Positions 48,401-53,601 of a DNA stretch of 64,000 nucleotides are shown piece by piece (within the stretch, counting starts at the first letter, position 1; the number at the start of each line of letters is the position of its first letter). The position numbers and the translations under genes were made by a program. The stretch is from Plutella xylostella (taxonomy: Eukaryota; Arthropoda; Insecta; Lepidoptera; Plutellidae): contig NC_064008.1 of NCBI RefSeq assembly GCF_932276165.1, positions 2,795,001 to 2,859,000 on the forward strand, read 5' to 3'. The notes under the pieces were generated by a model. That model did no database searches. It saw nothing but the letters and a program-made list of their open reading frames with translations, and was not told where the DNA came from.

Positions 48401-51400
48401 GACGTATTATTTTAAAGCCTTCCTGAACTAAACTAACTTTACAGCAAATACCTACATAAATATAAAAACATAATCGTTGGCCTTACTGAAAGTATTGTTT
48501 TCCAGACAAGCATATTAGACCTACGCAGATTAAGCTTTTACACAAGAGAACCTTCTCCTAACTAGGCGTAAAAGCACTTTTCTTGAAAACGTGTCATCAT
48601 TACTGTAACGAGGGTGCGGAGGGTGGAAATTTCAATTGCAGATTACAGATATGACCTCCGATTATGTCGATTATGCTAGCCTTGCGTTTAGAACATTTTT
48701 GGTACCAAGTTTTTTCATTTACGAGTACCTATCTGACTTAGGGTGAATTCGTCCAAACATCACGTTACACGAGAATAACTATACCGGAATTAAAATTATA
48801 CGCGAGTAAATATCTAGGATAAGTACATTTGCATTCTACCAAGTTATACCATGATTAAATTGAATGAACGAGGAACGAAACTGTAATGCAACTTGAATAA
48901 AAATAGCTGCGCTTCAAAGCATGCAATAGAAATGACATGCCAACTTAGTTTGAATGGATTATAAAAGTATGAAATTGTTTATGTTTTAATATTTTATTCG
49001 CTGTTGTTATTCTGAGACTTTGCCTTTTAACGTACTTTTGTTTATGTTTTGACAGATGTGTTTATATGTCATTATGACGTTTTTCTAATCAGCTGATGTG
49101 CTGCCGCCATTACAAAATTACTCTCGGATAAGCTCGTTACACGGTCAATTTTGGCGGTATAACATTTTATTCTTGGGATAAGCTAGTTATCTTGGTTTCA
49201 GGTTTGGTAGAATGCAAAATCTGCTTACTCGCGAGTAACTGGTACTTTACTCGTGAGTAAAAAGTTACTCGACGTTGGCCGAATCCGCCCTTAGTGCCAA
49301 TTTCTCCATAGTCGGATAGAGCATAACTAGATATTAGTGGTTAACTTTTGACATATCTGTCAAGAATGTTATATGGAGATGACGTATAATTAACCAATCC
49401 CTAGTCGGTTAGATAACCGACTATGGAGAAATTGGGGCTTAGATAAACTATTCTATGAAACAGCTGTTGTGCGATTTTAGATTTGGTCCCATAATGAGAG
49501 TTGCTCTTGTATGTTGGTACATTGACCTGCCGACGAGAAACTCACTGATAAAAATCCACCCAGTATAATAAAATTGTAATAATGCTCGTATTCTGCTTGA
49601 TTTGATTTATAGAATTTGCCTATAATATGAATACAGACCGCGTCGTAAAAGCTTATTAAAGCTCACTCAATAAAACATTAATAATACAGTTGATGGCCAT
49701 AATCAACCAGAAAATACTAAGTTAGTTAGGGCCTTTTCCACAATGTCTGGATAATGGCTACCTACATTTGGGATAAAAGACATGCTGTCACACTCAGTAA
49801 TTATGTTTAAGACAGTGATAGCATGTATTTTATCCCATAGGTGGCGATTATCCAGACAATGTGAATCGGGCCTTAAATACGATGAAGAAACCGAACATTG
49901 GTGTATGTACCTATGCTCTTATCTCGATCTGGTAAAGTTAATATGTGGCATGCGATGCGTCTGATAGTAGCCAATATACGACTGGAAAGAGGTCACTGTG
50001 TCCAATCAATAAAAACCCATCTTCGCTGGTTAAAATCTCTACAGAAAAATCTTTAAGAGAGCGAGAAGTAGGACCTATAAGAAAATTATCAGATGAAAAT
50101 CAAAGGATCGATGTAGCCAAAACTTTTTGATCTTTCGTTAATTTAAATCGGCTTAAACAGACCTTTGAACTCGAGCTAGATAATGTAGCGATTAATTAAT
50201 GAATTATCTCAGCTTGTTACGGCTAATAAGTCCAATTAAATATTTAGATAGAACAGACGCTATGAACCTTCTAATGTGTGTACTTATATAAGGCTCTAAA
50301 ATATTAACTAGCAGAGGAGTTTTCGTGGACTTTCAGTAAATGTTTCAGTCAGGCGGTAAACCGTTTCGGGCAGAGAATAATTTATGCGGCTCTTACCAAT
50401 TTTACCTTGTGGCTTTACATTATTAGATGGTAGAATTTTAAAAATATTGCTGTTCTTTTATGTACTTATTTGTCACGCTCCTGTGATCAAAGGGAATATC
50501 TGAAAATCAAAGAATAAGGAAATGGCAAGATAAAAGTTTCCCTGGGATACGAAACAAGAAAGGGCTCTATATTGCTTTCAAAGATAATGTAGGTACGCTA
50601 TTTGACTACGTGGCCTACTTTTCTCAATTCAATAAAACCCTTCCTTTTACGATGACGACGACATAGCTCGGTAATTTCGGTATCTGCTTACATTCGATCT
50701 GCTTGAATGCAGACCCTACGCGTTTGCTTACAATGTCTAATTGTCAACCTGCCCAGTCAGGCGGAAAAGGAAACACGGCGTCTCCTTACTAAGCAGATTC
50801 AGTGGAGACATTGTTAGGTGAAGGTACTTATGGATAAAAGGGTTTTGTTTCGCGACTTACTTACATAGGGGATGCCGAAAACGGGCACTCCCTGAGTTCC
50901 GTGCTATAATTATGTATACGGATATATGGTCTGTATAACTTATTCTACCACTAACCTGATTCTCCTGATTGAGCAGTTTGAGTTGATCATTGATGAGGCT
51001 GTACTTGGCCGACTCCTCCTTCCTCAGCGCTCGCTCCTTCTTCAGCTCCGGACTCCAGAAGGTCTTGATGCTATGCATGCTGGAGCCGAGCTTCTGATTC
51101 GTCAATTCCAGCTCCTTCTTAAGGTTTCCCAGCTCCCGTTGCAGATCGGAGTTCTGCGATTGGAGTTCCCCCAGGAATAAACCCGGGGGTTCTCTTCCTG
51201 ATCGGTAGTAGTCCTCATCTGGGGGCGGTGGCGGGGCGTAGGAGCGTTCGTAGTCGCGTTCTAGAGATTGGTAGCGTAAGGGGCGCGGGCGCGCGCGGTG
51301 GTGGGCGCCGGCGGAGGCCGACCGGCCGCGTTCGTCCGGCGCGGGCGAAGGCTCGTCGTCCCGCGCCAGGTAGGGGCTCCGGCGGCTGGGGCTGCGGTCC

Positions 51401-51606
51401 ACTTGGGGCAGGCGGCCGCGCGCGCCGCCCCCGGACCAGTCCTGGCGCCGCCATTCGTCCCGGCCCGGCGGCCGCTCCTCCTCCGCGTACTCCCGCAGAT
51501 ACAGCTTGCCGTTGTCGCCGTCAACGCGCACGCATGATGCCCCTCCGGCGGCGCGCTCCCCACTGCCGGCCGCGCCGCCCGCCGCATCGACCGACAGCCC
51601 GCGCAT
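6462..51606 (-). CDS. brp: Bruchpilot, ELKS/CAST-family presynaptic active-zone scaffold (17 coding exons)
   Basis: Bruchpilot forms the electron-dense T-bar of insect active zones, clusters presynaptic calcium channels and tethers synaptic vesicles (family knowledge from Drosophila). Exons on the minus strand are 51606-50956, 23121-22972, 22633-22537, 22351-22296, about 21444-21022, 19825-19658, 19163-19017, 17119-16374, 16072-15862, 15404-15252, 12045-11857, 11757-11618, 11499-9330, 8430-8164, 7732-7527, 6921-6858 and 6497-6462. Every junction is GT-AG and all phases agree. The total is 1816 residues without exon 5, about 1957 with it; Drosophila long Bruchpilot is about 1740. Residues 175-194 hold the ELKS/CAST signature. 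Residues about 218-1805 are mostly heptad-rich coiled coil, and the end is GFLKSFF. Start choice: the ATG at 51606 is the first after an in-frame TGA. Only the 5' edge of exon 5 and the untranslated exons are uncertain. Confidence 0.95.
6535..6688. mobile_element. MITE family M1, copy 1
   Basis: About 155 bp with inverted ends (GTGCCAATTTCTCCATAGT ... GTGAAATTGGAGCTTA) and a conserved core GGAGATGACGTATAATTGAT. Other copies are at 49291-49442, 53244-53403 and 59584-59740. This copy sits in brp intron 16 immediately upstream of the last exon's acceptor. Confidence 0.85.
6689..6857 (-). other. brp intron 16 (remainder)
   Basis: AT-rich intron sequence between exon 16 and the MITE at 6535-6688; no other feature is seen. 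Confidence 0.6.
6858..6921 (-). CDS. brp: brp coding exon 16, Gln-rich penultimate exon
   Basis: 64 nt, phase 2 to phase 0, with acceptor CTAAG|GTCCTT and donor GAAGAG|GTAATT. The peptide after the split Gln codon is SLRNLQARMKSQQQAQAQKE plus a final E. Its phase-0 end is compatible both with exon 17 and with the downstream ELKS module at 5390, making it the likely switch point. Confidence 0.88.
7021..7286. mobile_element. MITE with CAGGGTGTTG ends in brp intron 15
   Basis: Starts TACAGGGTGTTG and ends CAACACCTGTA, with TA at both borders, as for Tc1/mariner-type elements. Related degraded copies with the same core (AAAGGGGATGACTCAAGGGTC) or ends are seen near 34780-34990, 44430-44600 and 63555-63730. 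Confidence 0.75.
7368..7445 (+). mobile_element. LINE 3'-tail fragment
   Basis: GTTGTCTGGAAGAAATCGC ... GGACCGCCATTTGTACA is the end fragment of a common lepidopteran LINE/SINE tail. Other copies are at 33230-33350 and 44055-44178. Confidence 0.6.
7527..7732 (-). CDS. brp: brp coding exon 15
   Basis: 206 nt, phase 0 to phase 2, with acceptor CCCCAG|GCCGGC and donor CAACA|GTAAGT. It starts AGGSAAAAGELNRKL and contains TERLLQLVQMSQEEQAQKEK, matching Drosophila Bruchpilot. Confidence 0.93.
7733..8163 (-). other. brp intron 14
   Basis: 431 nt, AT-rich, no recognisable element. Confidence 0.8.
8164..8430 (-). CDS. brp: brp coding exon 14
   Basis: 89 codons, phase 0 to phase 0, with acceptor GAACAG|CTCGAT and donor AGGAAG|GTAAAA. 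The coiled coil includes RKDVEEKEKSLVELDRQLKK followed by RKEQMDQMEASLRK. Both are diagnostic of the Bruchpilot C-terminal region (KRKDIEEKEK ... RKRKEQMDQLEKSL in Drosophila). Confidence 0.94.
8431..9329 (-). other. brp intron 13
   Basis: 899 nt. Short open frames on the minus strand (8859-9231) have no coding bias or homology that I recognise. No repeat identified. Confidence 0.75.
9330..11499 (-). CDS. brp: brp coding exon 13, giant coiled-coil exon
   Basis: 2170 nt with no stop, from TTACAG|GTCACA to CCAG|GTTAGT; it contributes about 724 residues (roughly 903-1626). It is heptad-rich throughout, with repeated motifs of the type LE+xxxEL-R and ELEKSQ. Recognisable Bruchpilot segments are EIYRLQNK near the start, GRLAKELEKSQIHLAKYQE in the middle and CQAQLEMLVQELEKSQ at the end. 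Gln runs appear near the end (QQQQLQQLQ). Intragenic repetition of heptads gives long plus-strand shadow frames that are not genes. Confidence 0.96.
11618..11757 (-). CDS. brp: brp coding exon 12
   Basis: 140 nt, phase 0 to phase 2, from TTTCAG|ATGGAACGT to GATAG|GTACAT. The peptide MERDDALTQLEIMKEKLDKA continues to EKMLEKYDR, matching Bruchpilot. Confidence 0.94.
11857..12045 (-). CDS. brp: brp coding exon 11
   Basis: 63 codons, phase 0 to phase 0, with acceptor CCACAG|GCCCTG and donor CTCACT|GTGAGT. The peptide begins ALVARIQKERDAALAEAA, has an Ala-rich stretch, and ends LEVLRERWEKAHQQHQKLT, corresponding to the LEVLKERYEKSH region of Drosophila Bruchpilot. Confidence 0.92.
12841..13047 (+). 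mobile_element. Helitron-like non-autonomous element, copy 1
   Basis: Begins 5'-TCCTAACTAATATTATAAA and ends ...GGGAACAGCTAG-3', lies between A and T, and carries a (TGTC)n microsatellite near its start. The TC start, CTAG end and AT target fit Helitrons. It resembles the common lepidopteran microsatellite-bearing element. Confidence 0.8.
13298..13508 (-). mobile_element. Helitron-like non-autonomous element, copy 2 (inverted)
   Basis: Near-identical to copy 1 but in the opposite orientation 250 bp away. It is also A|TC...CTAG|T and has a (GACA)n run. Together the two copies could form a hairpin with ~200-bp arms. Confidence 0.8.
14922..15043. mobile_element. MITE with perfect 35-bp inverted arms
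   Basis: The arms begin CTAGCACGGGGCGCATTTAA and are identical over 35 bp. The ~52-nt centre contains CTTCGCGCTTCGCTC. The outermost CTAG may be a target duplication. Superfamily not assigned. Confidence 0.8.
15252..15404 (-). CDS. brp: brp coding exon 10
   Basis: 51 codons, phase 0 to phase 0, with acceptor CTTAG|CTGCAA and donor CAG|GTGAGA. It includes YDFESLQSQLDKALGQAARL, near-identical to the Bruchpilot counterpart. Confidence 0.93.
15405..15861 (-). other. brp intron 9
   Basis: 457 nt, with a C-rich patch near 15545-15575. No other feature. Confidence 0.75.
15862..16072 (-). CDS. brp: brp coding exon 9
   Basis: 211 nt; its first base completes an Arg codon from exon 8. It ends in phase 0 at AGGAAG|GTGGGT after a CCCCCAG|G acceptor. 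The peptide is coiled coil with ELERTQATLGKAQLQQDKLQ and KLQEKLDKAASENRK, as in Bruchpilot. Confidence 0.94.
16374..17119 (-). CDS. brp: brp coding exon 8, coiled coil
   Basis: 746 nt, phase 0 to phase 2, from TTTCAG|ATTGAAAAC to GATCG|GTAAGT. It encodes IENLEDLLKEKDNQVDMARA, then a long heptad coiled coil including ELRVTQADAERARVEA and KLEKSQGEVYRLKAKLENAQ. These segments are close to Drosophila Bruchpilot. ADLRRTQAELRVTQ and related units recur as internal imperfect repeats. Confidence 0.95.
17120..19016 (-). other. brp intron 7
   Basis: 1.9 kb of AT-rich sequence. I see no repeat, exon or RNA in it. Confidence 0.75.
19017..19163 (-). CDS. brp: brp coding exon 7
   Basis: 49 codons, phase 0 to phase 0, with acceptor CGTCAG|GTGGAA and donor AAAG|GTTGGT. 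The peptide includes VEELKARLDEKSRLVDKKT and ends DRKINVLQRK, the conserved ELKS stretch (vertebrate VDALRLRLEEKE ... RKVNVLQKK). Confidence 0.93.
19164..19657 (-). other. brp intron 6
   Basis: 494 nt; nothing recognisable. Confidence 0.75.
19658..19825 (-). CDS. brp: brp coding exon 6
   Basis: 56 codons, phase 0 to phase 0, with acceptor GACAG|CTGGATGAG and donor GAT|GTGAGT. The peptide begins LDEFRLEIQRRDQEILAMAA and includes AVLKESLCAKEEHY, matching the Bruchpilot/ELKS coiled coil (vertebrate counterpart HIEVLKESLTAKE). Confidence 0.93.
19826..21021 (-). other. brp intron 5 (includes a possible read-through tail)
   Basis: The frame of exon 5 stays open past its donor to a TGA at 20901-20899 and is still GC-rich there. 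The remaining ~1.07 kb (19826-20898) is AT-rich. A 60-codon plus-strand frame near 20460-20630 has no recognisable homology. Confidence 0.6.
21022..21444 (-). CDS. brp: brp coding exon 5, possibly optional (5' edge uncertain)
   Basis: The open frame from 21478 to 20899 on the minus strand is GC-rich. It ends as an exon at AGACAA|GTAAGT (21022) in phase 0. The segment VLETKEARIATLERQVALLE matches the ELKS region known in vertebrates as TK-(D/A)-(T/S)-KI-(A/S)-(S/T)-LER. A Ser/Pro stretch and KAEPPFKRQ follow. Two in-frame acceptors are possible: CCCTCAAG|GAG at 21444 (141 codons, better pyrimidine tract) and TGGCAG|GAG at 21285 (88 codons). Because it starts and ends in phase 0, exon 4 can also splice to exon 6 in frame, so it may be a cassette exon. 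Codons for an Ala-rich run lie between the two candidate starts. Confidence 0.7.
21445..22295 (-). other. brp intron 4
   Basis: 851 nt (more if exon 5 starts at 21285). Plus-strand frames at 21490-22001 lack homology. No repeat identified. Confidence 0.65.
22296..22351 (-). CDS. brp: brp coding exon 4
   Basis: A 56-nt exon, phase 1 to phase 0, bounded by TTTCAG|GGAAAG and CAG|GTAATT. The peptide is GKEEERQMFQQMQAMAQKQ. It follows exon 3 directly, as in Drosophila Bruchpilot, and is too short to stand out as an open frame. Confidence 0.9.
22537..22633 (-). CDS. brp: brp coding exon 3, most conserved ELKS coiled-coil segment
   Basis: Residues 268-299 plus one base, phase 0 to phase 1, with donor ATGG|GTACGT. 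It contains RIETQKQTLQARDESIKKLL, which is almost identical to vertebrate ERC1/ERC2 (known family sequence). This is the strongest single anchor for the ELKS/CAST assignment. Confidence 0.95.
22634..22971 (-). other. brp intron 2
   Basis: 338 nt; no feature seen. Confidence 0.75.
22972..23121 (-). CDS. brp: brp coding exon 2
   Basis: Residues 218-267, phase 0 to phase 0. The acceptor is TCTTTCAG|AAACAAGCG and the donor AAG|GTGAGA. The peptide starts KQAMLVRQLEEELRLRM and continues a coiled coil; it corresponds to the vertebrate ELKS segment that follows the conserved N-terminal motif. The acceptor and first ~33 nt are copied three times in the intron just upstream (see 23272-23556). Confidence 0.92.
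23156..23205 (+). mobile_element. SINE tail fragment beside brp exon 2
   Basis: GGCTCTCTCGAGTGGAACC and the following CATATCCCC match the tail of the SINE complete at 39245-39569. It separates the true exon 2 acceptor from the 81-bp array. Confidence 0.6.
23272..23556 (-). repeat. 81-bp tandem repeats containing copies of the brp exon 2 acceptor
   Basis: Three copies (anchor GTCTCACTA on the plus strand at 23327, 23408 and 23489; spacing exactly 81) each contain TCTTTCAG|AAACAAGC and about 33 nt of exon 2, then an intron-like spacer. One frame is open across the whole array, but it is shifted relative to exon 2. In the exon-2 frame each copy meets a stop 14-16 codons after the AG. Hence they are decoy acceptors, not exons. 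Confidence 0.9.
25018..25203. repeat. Inverted repeat element
   Basis: Arms of ~55 nt starting GATCACAGG(T/A)TTCGA and reading ACTACACAAACA further in are about 85% alike and face each other. Likely an old MITE. Confidence 0.6.
25283..25871 (+). mobile_element. Lepidopteran GGCCAAGTGCGAGTCGG element with minisatellite
   Basis: Starts AACCGGCCAAGTGCGAGTC, has GGGTTCCGTAGC near the start and its complement GCTACGGAACCC at the end, and contains six ACAGACGG units at 25770-25818. I recognise it as a very common moth/butterfly interspersed repeat, but cannot name its class with certainty. Confidence 0.75.
27640..27745 (-). mobile_element. tRNA-derived SINE head
   Basis: The minus strand reads GCCTCTGTGGTCTAGTGGTA ... 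GGTCCTGAGTTCGA, giving A-box- and B-box-like sequence in tRNA spacing. The 3' part does not close an acceptor stem, so it is a SINE rather than a tRNA gene. Confidence 0.65.
28164..28220. repeat. Perfect 18-bp inverted repeat
   Basis: AATAATACAAATGTGTAC and its exact complement are separated by 21 nt. Could be a small MITE or a hairpin. Confidence 0.7.
28394..31704. mobile_element. 3.3-kb TIR element inserted in a LINE 3' tail
   Basis: Ends are CGTCGCAGTCGTAGAACA(A/G)TG inverted, with ~29 of 30 identical. ATAT flanks both sides. Internal copies of the TIR motif (GAACAATGACGG) occur near 28610, 31095 and 31300. The middle is an RTE-like LINE relic. The sequences on either side, read on the minus strand, join into one LINE tail (...GTGCATTTATTATAT / TTTGTGCAATAAAGAATTA). 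No transposase was recognised. Confidence 0.8.
28870..30330 (-). mobile_element. LINE (RTE-like) relic nested in the TIR element
   Basis: The minus strand reads KKGEKSDLGNYRPVSLTSHM, EQAGFRPSYSTT, FIDYTKGFDSI, FANDIALFSHSTPELQQ, then YGADMWALT and GVSLMDRIRNEGIRQKT. The 3' end is GGGAGAGGCCTATG. The catalytic FADD is FAND and there are stops, so it is inactive. Confidence 0.8.
31983..32770 (-). mobile_element. Non-LTR retrotransposon (CR1/jockey-like) polymerase C-terminus
   Basis: Open for ~260 codons: LAEILRWSQYFGISVNPKKC, LGLIIDEHLSWGPQLDKVSR, LPILDYADVCY, QLKWLPIRDRRNLRIL, TAVRLWNNLPENIRK. This thumb/C-terminal region is typical of CR1- or jockey-type LINEs. It is 5'-truncated; its 3' tail continues at 31715-31790 and, beyond the TIR element, at 28393-28335. 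Confidence 0.85.
33230..33350 (+). mobile_element. LINE 3'-tail fragment
   Basis: GTTGTCTGGAAGTGATAAC ... GAGCAATAAAGAGTATT followed by a (TATCTT)n-like tail; same family as 7368-7445 and 44055-44178. Confidence 0.65.
34780..34990 (+). mobile_element. Degraded CAGGGTGTTG-type MITE
   Basis: GAAAGGGGATGACTCAAGG and CTACGAGTTTTGCAAAAA match the core of the element at 7021-7286. The ends are lost. Confidence 0.55.
35830..36413 (+). repeat. 188-bp tandem repeat, about 3.1 units
   Basis: The anchor TTCCCAAG(C/A)GCAAAACTCTGG occurs at 35861, 36049 and 36237, exactly 188 apart. Units are ~95% alike, with the third and partial fourth more diverged. It sits inside the 35374-38676 element. Confidence 0.9.
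36640..37700 (-). mobile_element. RTE-type LINE relic: endonuclease to linker region
   Basis: The minus strand reads KVTWFSHDCRTGNQIDHILI, a SDHHLVV motif of AP-type endonucleases, then GYLLVTMEDRLVRWYDHIAE of the linker. Frames are broken. The stretch 36640-36840 (GCCGGGGCATGGGTCTCCTT) may be a separate SINE-like piece. Confidence 0.75.
37833..38100 (+). mobile_element. RTE-type polymerase C-terminal scrap
   Basis: PTLIYGADTWTMTNETVHRI and RAIERAMLSISL match the end of RTE polymerases. It is short and on the opposite strand to the relic at 36640-37700. Confidence 0.75.
38100..38510 (+). repeat. Degenerate ~73-bp tandem repeat
   Basis: Six units marked by TTTGAGTCCTTTCTGCTAAA-like sequence at about 38105, 38179, 38256, 38329, 38400 and 38474. 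Each ends in a GACTCA(G/A)AC half. The repeated half-palindrome is the same as the element's subterminal motif. Confidence 0.85.
39245..39569 (-). mobile_element. tRNA-derived SINE family S2, copy 1
   Basis: The head on the minus strand is GGTGGTAGCTCAGTCGGGTA with B box GGTTCGAATC; the tail ends in (AGAAT)n. It is flanked by a 13-bp duplication, GCCCAAACTCGAT at 39232-39244 and 39570-39582. Confidence 0.9.
39772..40010 (+). mobile_element. Retrotransposon C-terminal coding relic and 3' tail
   Basis: Reads GRGEARQLFKDISSRLIEVS, DPRAGTYLSQRLSIAI, stop, RGNAASVLGTLPDSGSDLAS. I have the impression that it is a common lepidopteran retroelement end but cannot place the family. The tail repeats at 2150-2278. 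Confidence 0.6.
41130..41580. repeat. GATCATTC-rich repeat with internal hairpin
   Basis: Dispersed GATTCGATCATTC and TTCATTGATT motifs on both strands. A palindrome, ATTCGAATCGAATCAAT against ATTGATTCGATTCGAT, lies at about 41255-41287. Probably a MITE or subterminal region of a DNA element. Confidence 0.45.
41856..42187 (+). mobile_element. tRNA-derived SINE family S2, copy 2
   Basis: GGTGGTAGCTCAGTCGGGTA head, B box GGTTCGAATCC, tail of (AGAAT)n. It is flanked by a perfect 11-bp duplication, GATTTAAGGAT at 41845-41855 and 42188-42198. Near-identical to copy 1, so the family moved fairly recently. Confidence 0.92.
42327..42645. mobile_element. MITE with CAGAAAGTACC ends
   Basis: CAGAAAGTACC ... 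GGACCGCATAGGATCT at the left is matched by its complement at the right. The centre holds a CpG-rich block (CGCCAGAGGGCGCCGCGCAG). About 319 bp. Confidence 0.75.
44055..44178 (+). mobile_element. LINE 3' tail with pentanucleotide microsatellite
   Basis: GTTGTCTGGTAGAGATTGC, AATAAGGCCGCC, GCAAATAAAGAGG and a (ATTGT)n run. Same family as 7368-7445 and 33230-33350. Confidence 0.7.
44430..44600 (+). mobile_element. CAGGGTGTTG-type MITE fragment
   Basis: CTACAGGGTGTTGCAAAAT followed by a core resembling 7021-7286; the right end is not clear. Confidence 0.45.
45240..45365 (+). mobile_element. RTE-type LINE 3' end
   Basis: GGGAGAGGCCTATGTCCAGC, AGTGGATGATTATTGG and a (GATGAT)n tail, the standard end of the RTE family seen at 28870 and 56700. 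Confidence 0.75.
46707..46769. repeat. 22-bp inverted repeat (hairpin)
   Basis: CCTAGACGATGAATTATATTGC faces its complement with one mismatch and a short loop. Possibly a small MITE. Confidence 0.65.
47416..47720. repeat. Hairpin followed by a CCGG-rich palindromic cluster
   Basis: Arms AACTTTCATACGATTTTGAC at 47419 and the complement ending near 47475. Then 47480-47720 repeats short CCGG/GGCC palindromes (TTACCGGCGCGGCAGATCTG and relatives). It stands out as GC-rich in an AT-rich intron. Confidence 0.5.
48738..49292. mobile_element. MITE with TAAGGGCGGATTCG ends
   Basis: Ends TTAGGGTGAATTCGTCC and, inverted, TAAGGGCGGATTCGGCC. Inner arms share GCATTCTACCAA and ACTCGCGAGTAA-type motifs. About 555 bp; it abuts MITE M1 copy 2. 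Confidence 0.7.
49291..49442. mobile_element. MITE family M1, copy 2
   Basis: CCAATTTCTCCATAGTCGG ... CCGACTATGGAGAAATTGG, with core GGAGATGACGTATAATTAA. It has the most perfect inverted ends of the four copies. Confidence 0.85.
49728..49874. mobile_element. MITE family M2
   Basis: Nearly symmetrical, ~147 bp: CACAATGTCTGGATAATGGC ... GATTATCCAGACAATGTGAA, with TGGGATAAAA arms inside. A partial relative is at 61168-61250 (CACAATGTTTGGATAACGG). Confidence 0.75.
50956..51606 (-). CDS. brp: brp coding exon 1: N-terminal disordered region and ELKS signature
   Basis: Encodes residues 1-217 and ends in phase 0 at CAG|GTTAGT. Residues 1-140 are low-complexity, rich in Gly, Ala, Arg and Pro, with SPSRRSPY, a RYQSLERDYERSY stretch and a run of five prolines. 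From about 143 a coiled coil begins. Residues 175-194 hold the highly conserved ELKS/CAST segment with KTFWSPELKKERALRK. The exon is very GC-rich, unlike its AT-rich surroundings. The upstream frame has a TGA 30 nt before the ATG. A possible acceptor (GCGTAG|GTGATG) places the exon's 5' edge near 51648, so a non-coding exon probably lies further upstream. Long open frames on the plus strand here are GC-driven shadows. Confidence 0.93.
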
Positions 51607-51648
51607 GCGCCCGCCGCCCGCGCGCCGATTGATTCAGCGGAGCATCAC

Positions 51649-53599
51649 CTACGCAGAGGCGAGGGTTACTCGGGGTATGGATGGTGGATGAGGAAGCGTG
51701 GATGGAAGGCAGACGCTGAATTGGGTCAAGTTAAAGATGAAGTAGCGGTCAATTTGTAGTTTTTGAAAAATTTCATGATTACAGAATAAATAACGTTACT
51801 TACATAAATGAATATGTAATTTTAACAAAACAACATCAACTACTTACTTAAGTACTTAATTAAAAATTACATCACATCGAGAATCGAGATACATGCGCAA
51901 GAATCAAGAATAGGCACATCGTTTAAAATAGGACAGTCTAAGACAAGGAAGTGGAGGGGCAACAACAGTAACAAGACAATCATAGGGTCTAAATTAGAAC
52001 AGCAGAAGTGCGGCATACCGGGGGTGACCTCGAAGAAAGGGCGCTACCGCGGCGACGAATACTGGGTTTAAGGGTCCATCTATTTATAGACCTGCGCTAC
52101 GGAGAGAGCAATTTTTCCTCAGCCGACGTTTTCAGCTAGAAGCGCTGCGGCCGGGCGCTGAGTGCCATCCCGTGACCTACTTAAGAGTTCGCTCTCTTTC
52201 GCTCATCTATTGATTGAGTAAGCCCGTCCCTGTCTGGCGTAAGGTCGCTGGATCTCGGTCACACTCGCTTCGGCTGTCGGTCGGGATCGCGTAATTTAGG
52301 GTGAATGTTTGTCGATGGTTTTCCCGGTGTCGATGCGCGGGAAATAAGGGTGTTATTTCAGGGACTACAGGGCGGGGAAATGAAATCTTAGATAGCTACA
52401 TAGCTACGTAGGTAGCTACGTAAAGTTGGATATTTAAAGCAACTTCTATCATAAGTAGATTAGCCCTGTCGACAGCCAATTTATCTAAACCTATTTCGTA
52501 TATATATCTACCTTCACAAAGTGCAAAGAGATGTTCGATAAAATTAAGAGAAAGCGTTTCCTGAAAAGTTATTCATAACAGTAAGTACTAAGTACCAACC
52601 TAACTATAAGCTGAAACTATCGATAGGTTTTACAACCGCTACGCAACCACCTCTAGCATGAATACGCGCGATGAATGGAAAGCAAGGAATAGATGCTCGT
52701 AAAAAATTACACCAACGAGCGAAGTCTAGTGGCCGACGGTGGCGCCAGGCCGCCATTAGTGGTGGAAAAACGCAACTGCCACTGTAAAAATACTCAAAGA
52801 AGGATTTTAGGTCGCGGACCTCTTTAGAGGCTCTGCATGAAATGAGGTTGCATTTTTACGCTGAAAATTAGGTACCTACCTATTTGGTGGCAAATTAAAA
52901 TCTTTTTCACAAGCACTGTGCAGAGTACGTGTTTTATTTTAAACAACCGGATATTTAGCTTATGTATGGCTTTTTCCTGTAAATAAAAAAGACTGGATAA
53001 GAAAGGCTCTTTGAATTAAGTAATTAACTGTACAAAATTACTAACGAGTAACTTAGGTACTATAATTTTACACCTAACAACTTTTTTTTAAGCACCTGAA
53101 GAATATGAATACCTAATAGTTAGTCATTGATTTAAAAATAATAGGTTGGTAAGTAGATACCTTCTATAATATTAGCAATAATATTATGTATACCTACCTA
53201 TATTATGTATACTTACGTGGTAAGTTAATTAATGTTGGTACTTAAGCCCTAGTTTCACCATACTCTGTTAGATGACAAGGGATTAGTGGTTGACTTTTGA
53301 CACATTTGTCAAGAATTTAATATGGAGATCTCGTATAATTATTGATGACATTACACTGTAACAGGGGTGTTAATGATCTAACAGACTATGGTGAAATTAG
53401 GCATGTACTTACTTAGTTACTTATCTTATAATCAAATCATACTTGTCATTATAATAGTTAACCGTAACGGAGACGACACACCCCCTCAAACGGATTCTCT
53501 AATCATTTGACCCACGTAAAACCGCTCAAGTCAGAATCTACGAACTCACTACTGAACTTTACTGAAAAACACTTAAGATAAATTACGTTAGGTATAAAG
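51649..53599. other. Region upstream of brp
   Basis: Probably holds the brp promoter and a non-coding first exon, but no core motif could be fixed. The stretch 52040-52330 is less AT-rich and is the best place for them. A MITE M1 copy lies at 53244-53403. No coding gene was seen. Confidence 0.5.
53244..53403. mobile_element. MITE family M1, copy 3
   Basis: AGTTTCACCATACTCTGTTA ... CAGACTATGGTGAAATTAGG, with the family core GGAGATCTCGTATAATTAT. More diverged than the other copies. Confidence 0.75.
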
Positions 53600-53601
53600 T
53601 A

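Larger units (their letters stand above)
23557..50955 (-). other. brp intron 1 (27.8 kb), main body
   Basis: No exon with conserved coding was found. Parts not listed separately (23557-25017, 25872-27639, 33351-34780, 40010-41130, 42646-44055, 45366-46706, 47721-48737, 49875-50955) are AT-rich with only short open frames, microsatellites and unassigned repeat scraps. A weak tRNA-like stretch near 27090-27330 (GTAAGCG, AACCCGACTGAAC) may be an old SINE. Confidence 0.7.

Noticed and set aside
51228..51632. Long plus-strand open frames opposite brp exon 1
   Set aside because: They mirror the GC-rich coding exon, are Arg/Pro/Ala low-complexity and lack homology; the minus strand has the ELKS motif and splice site.
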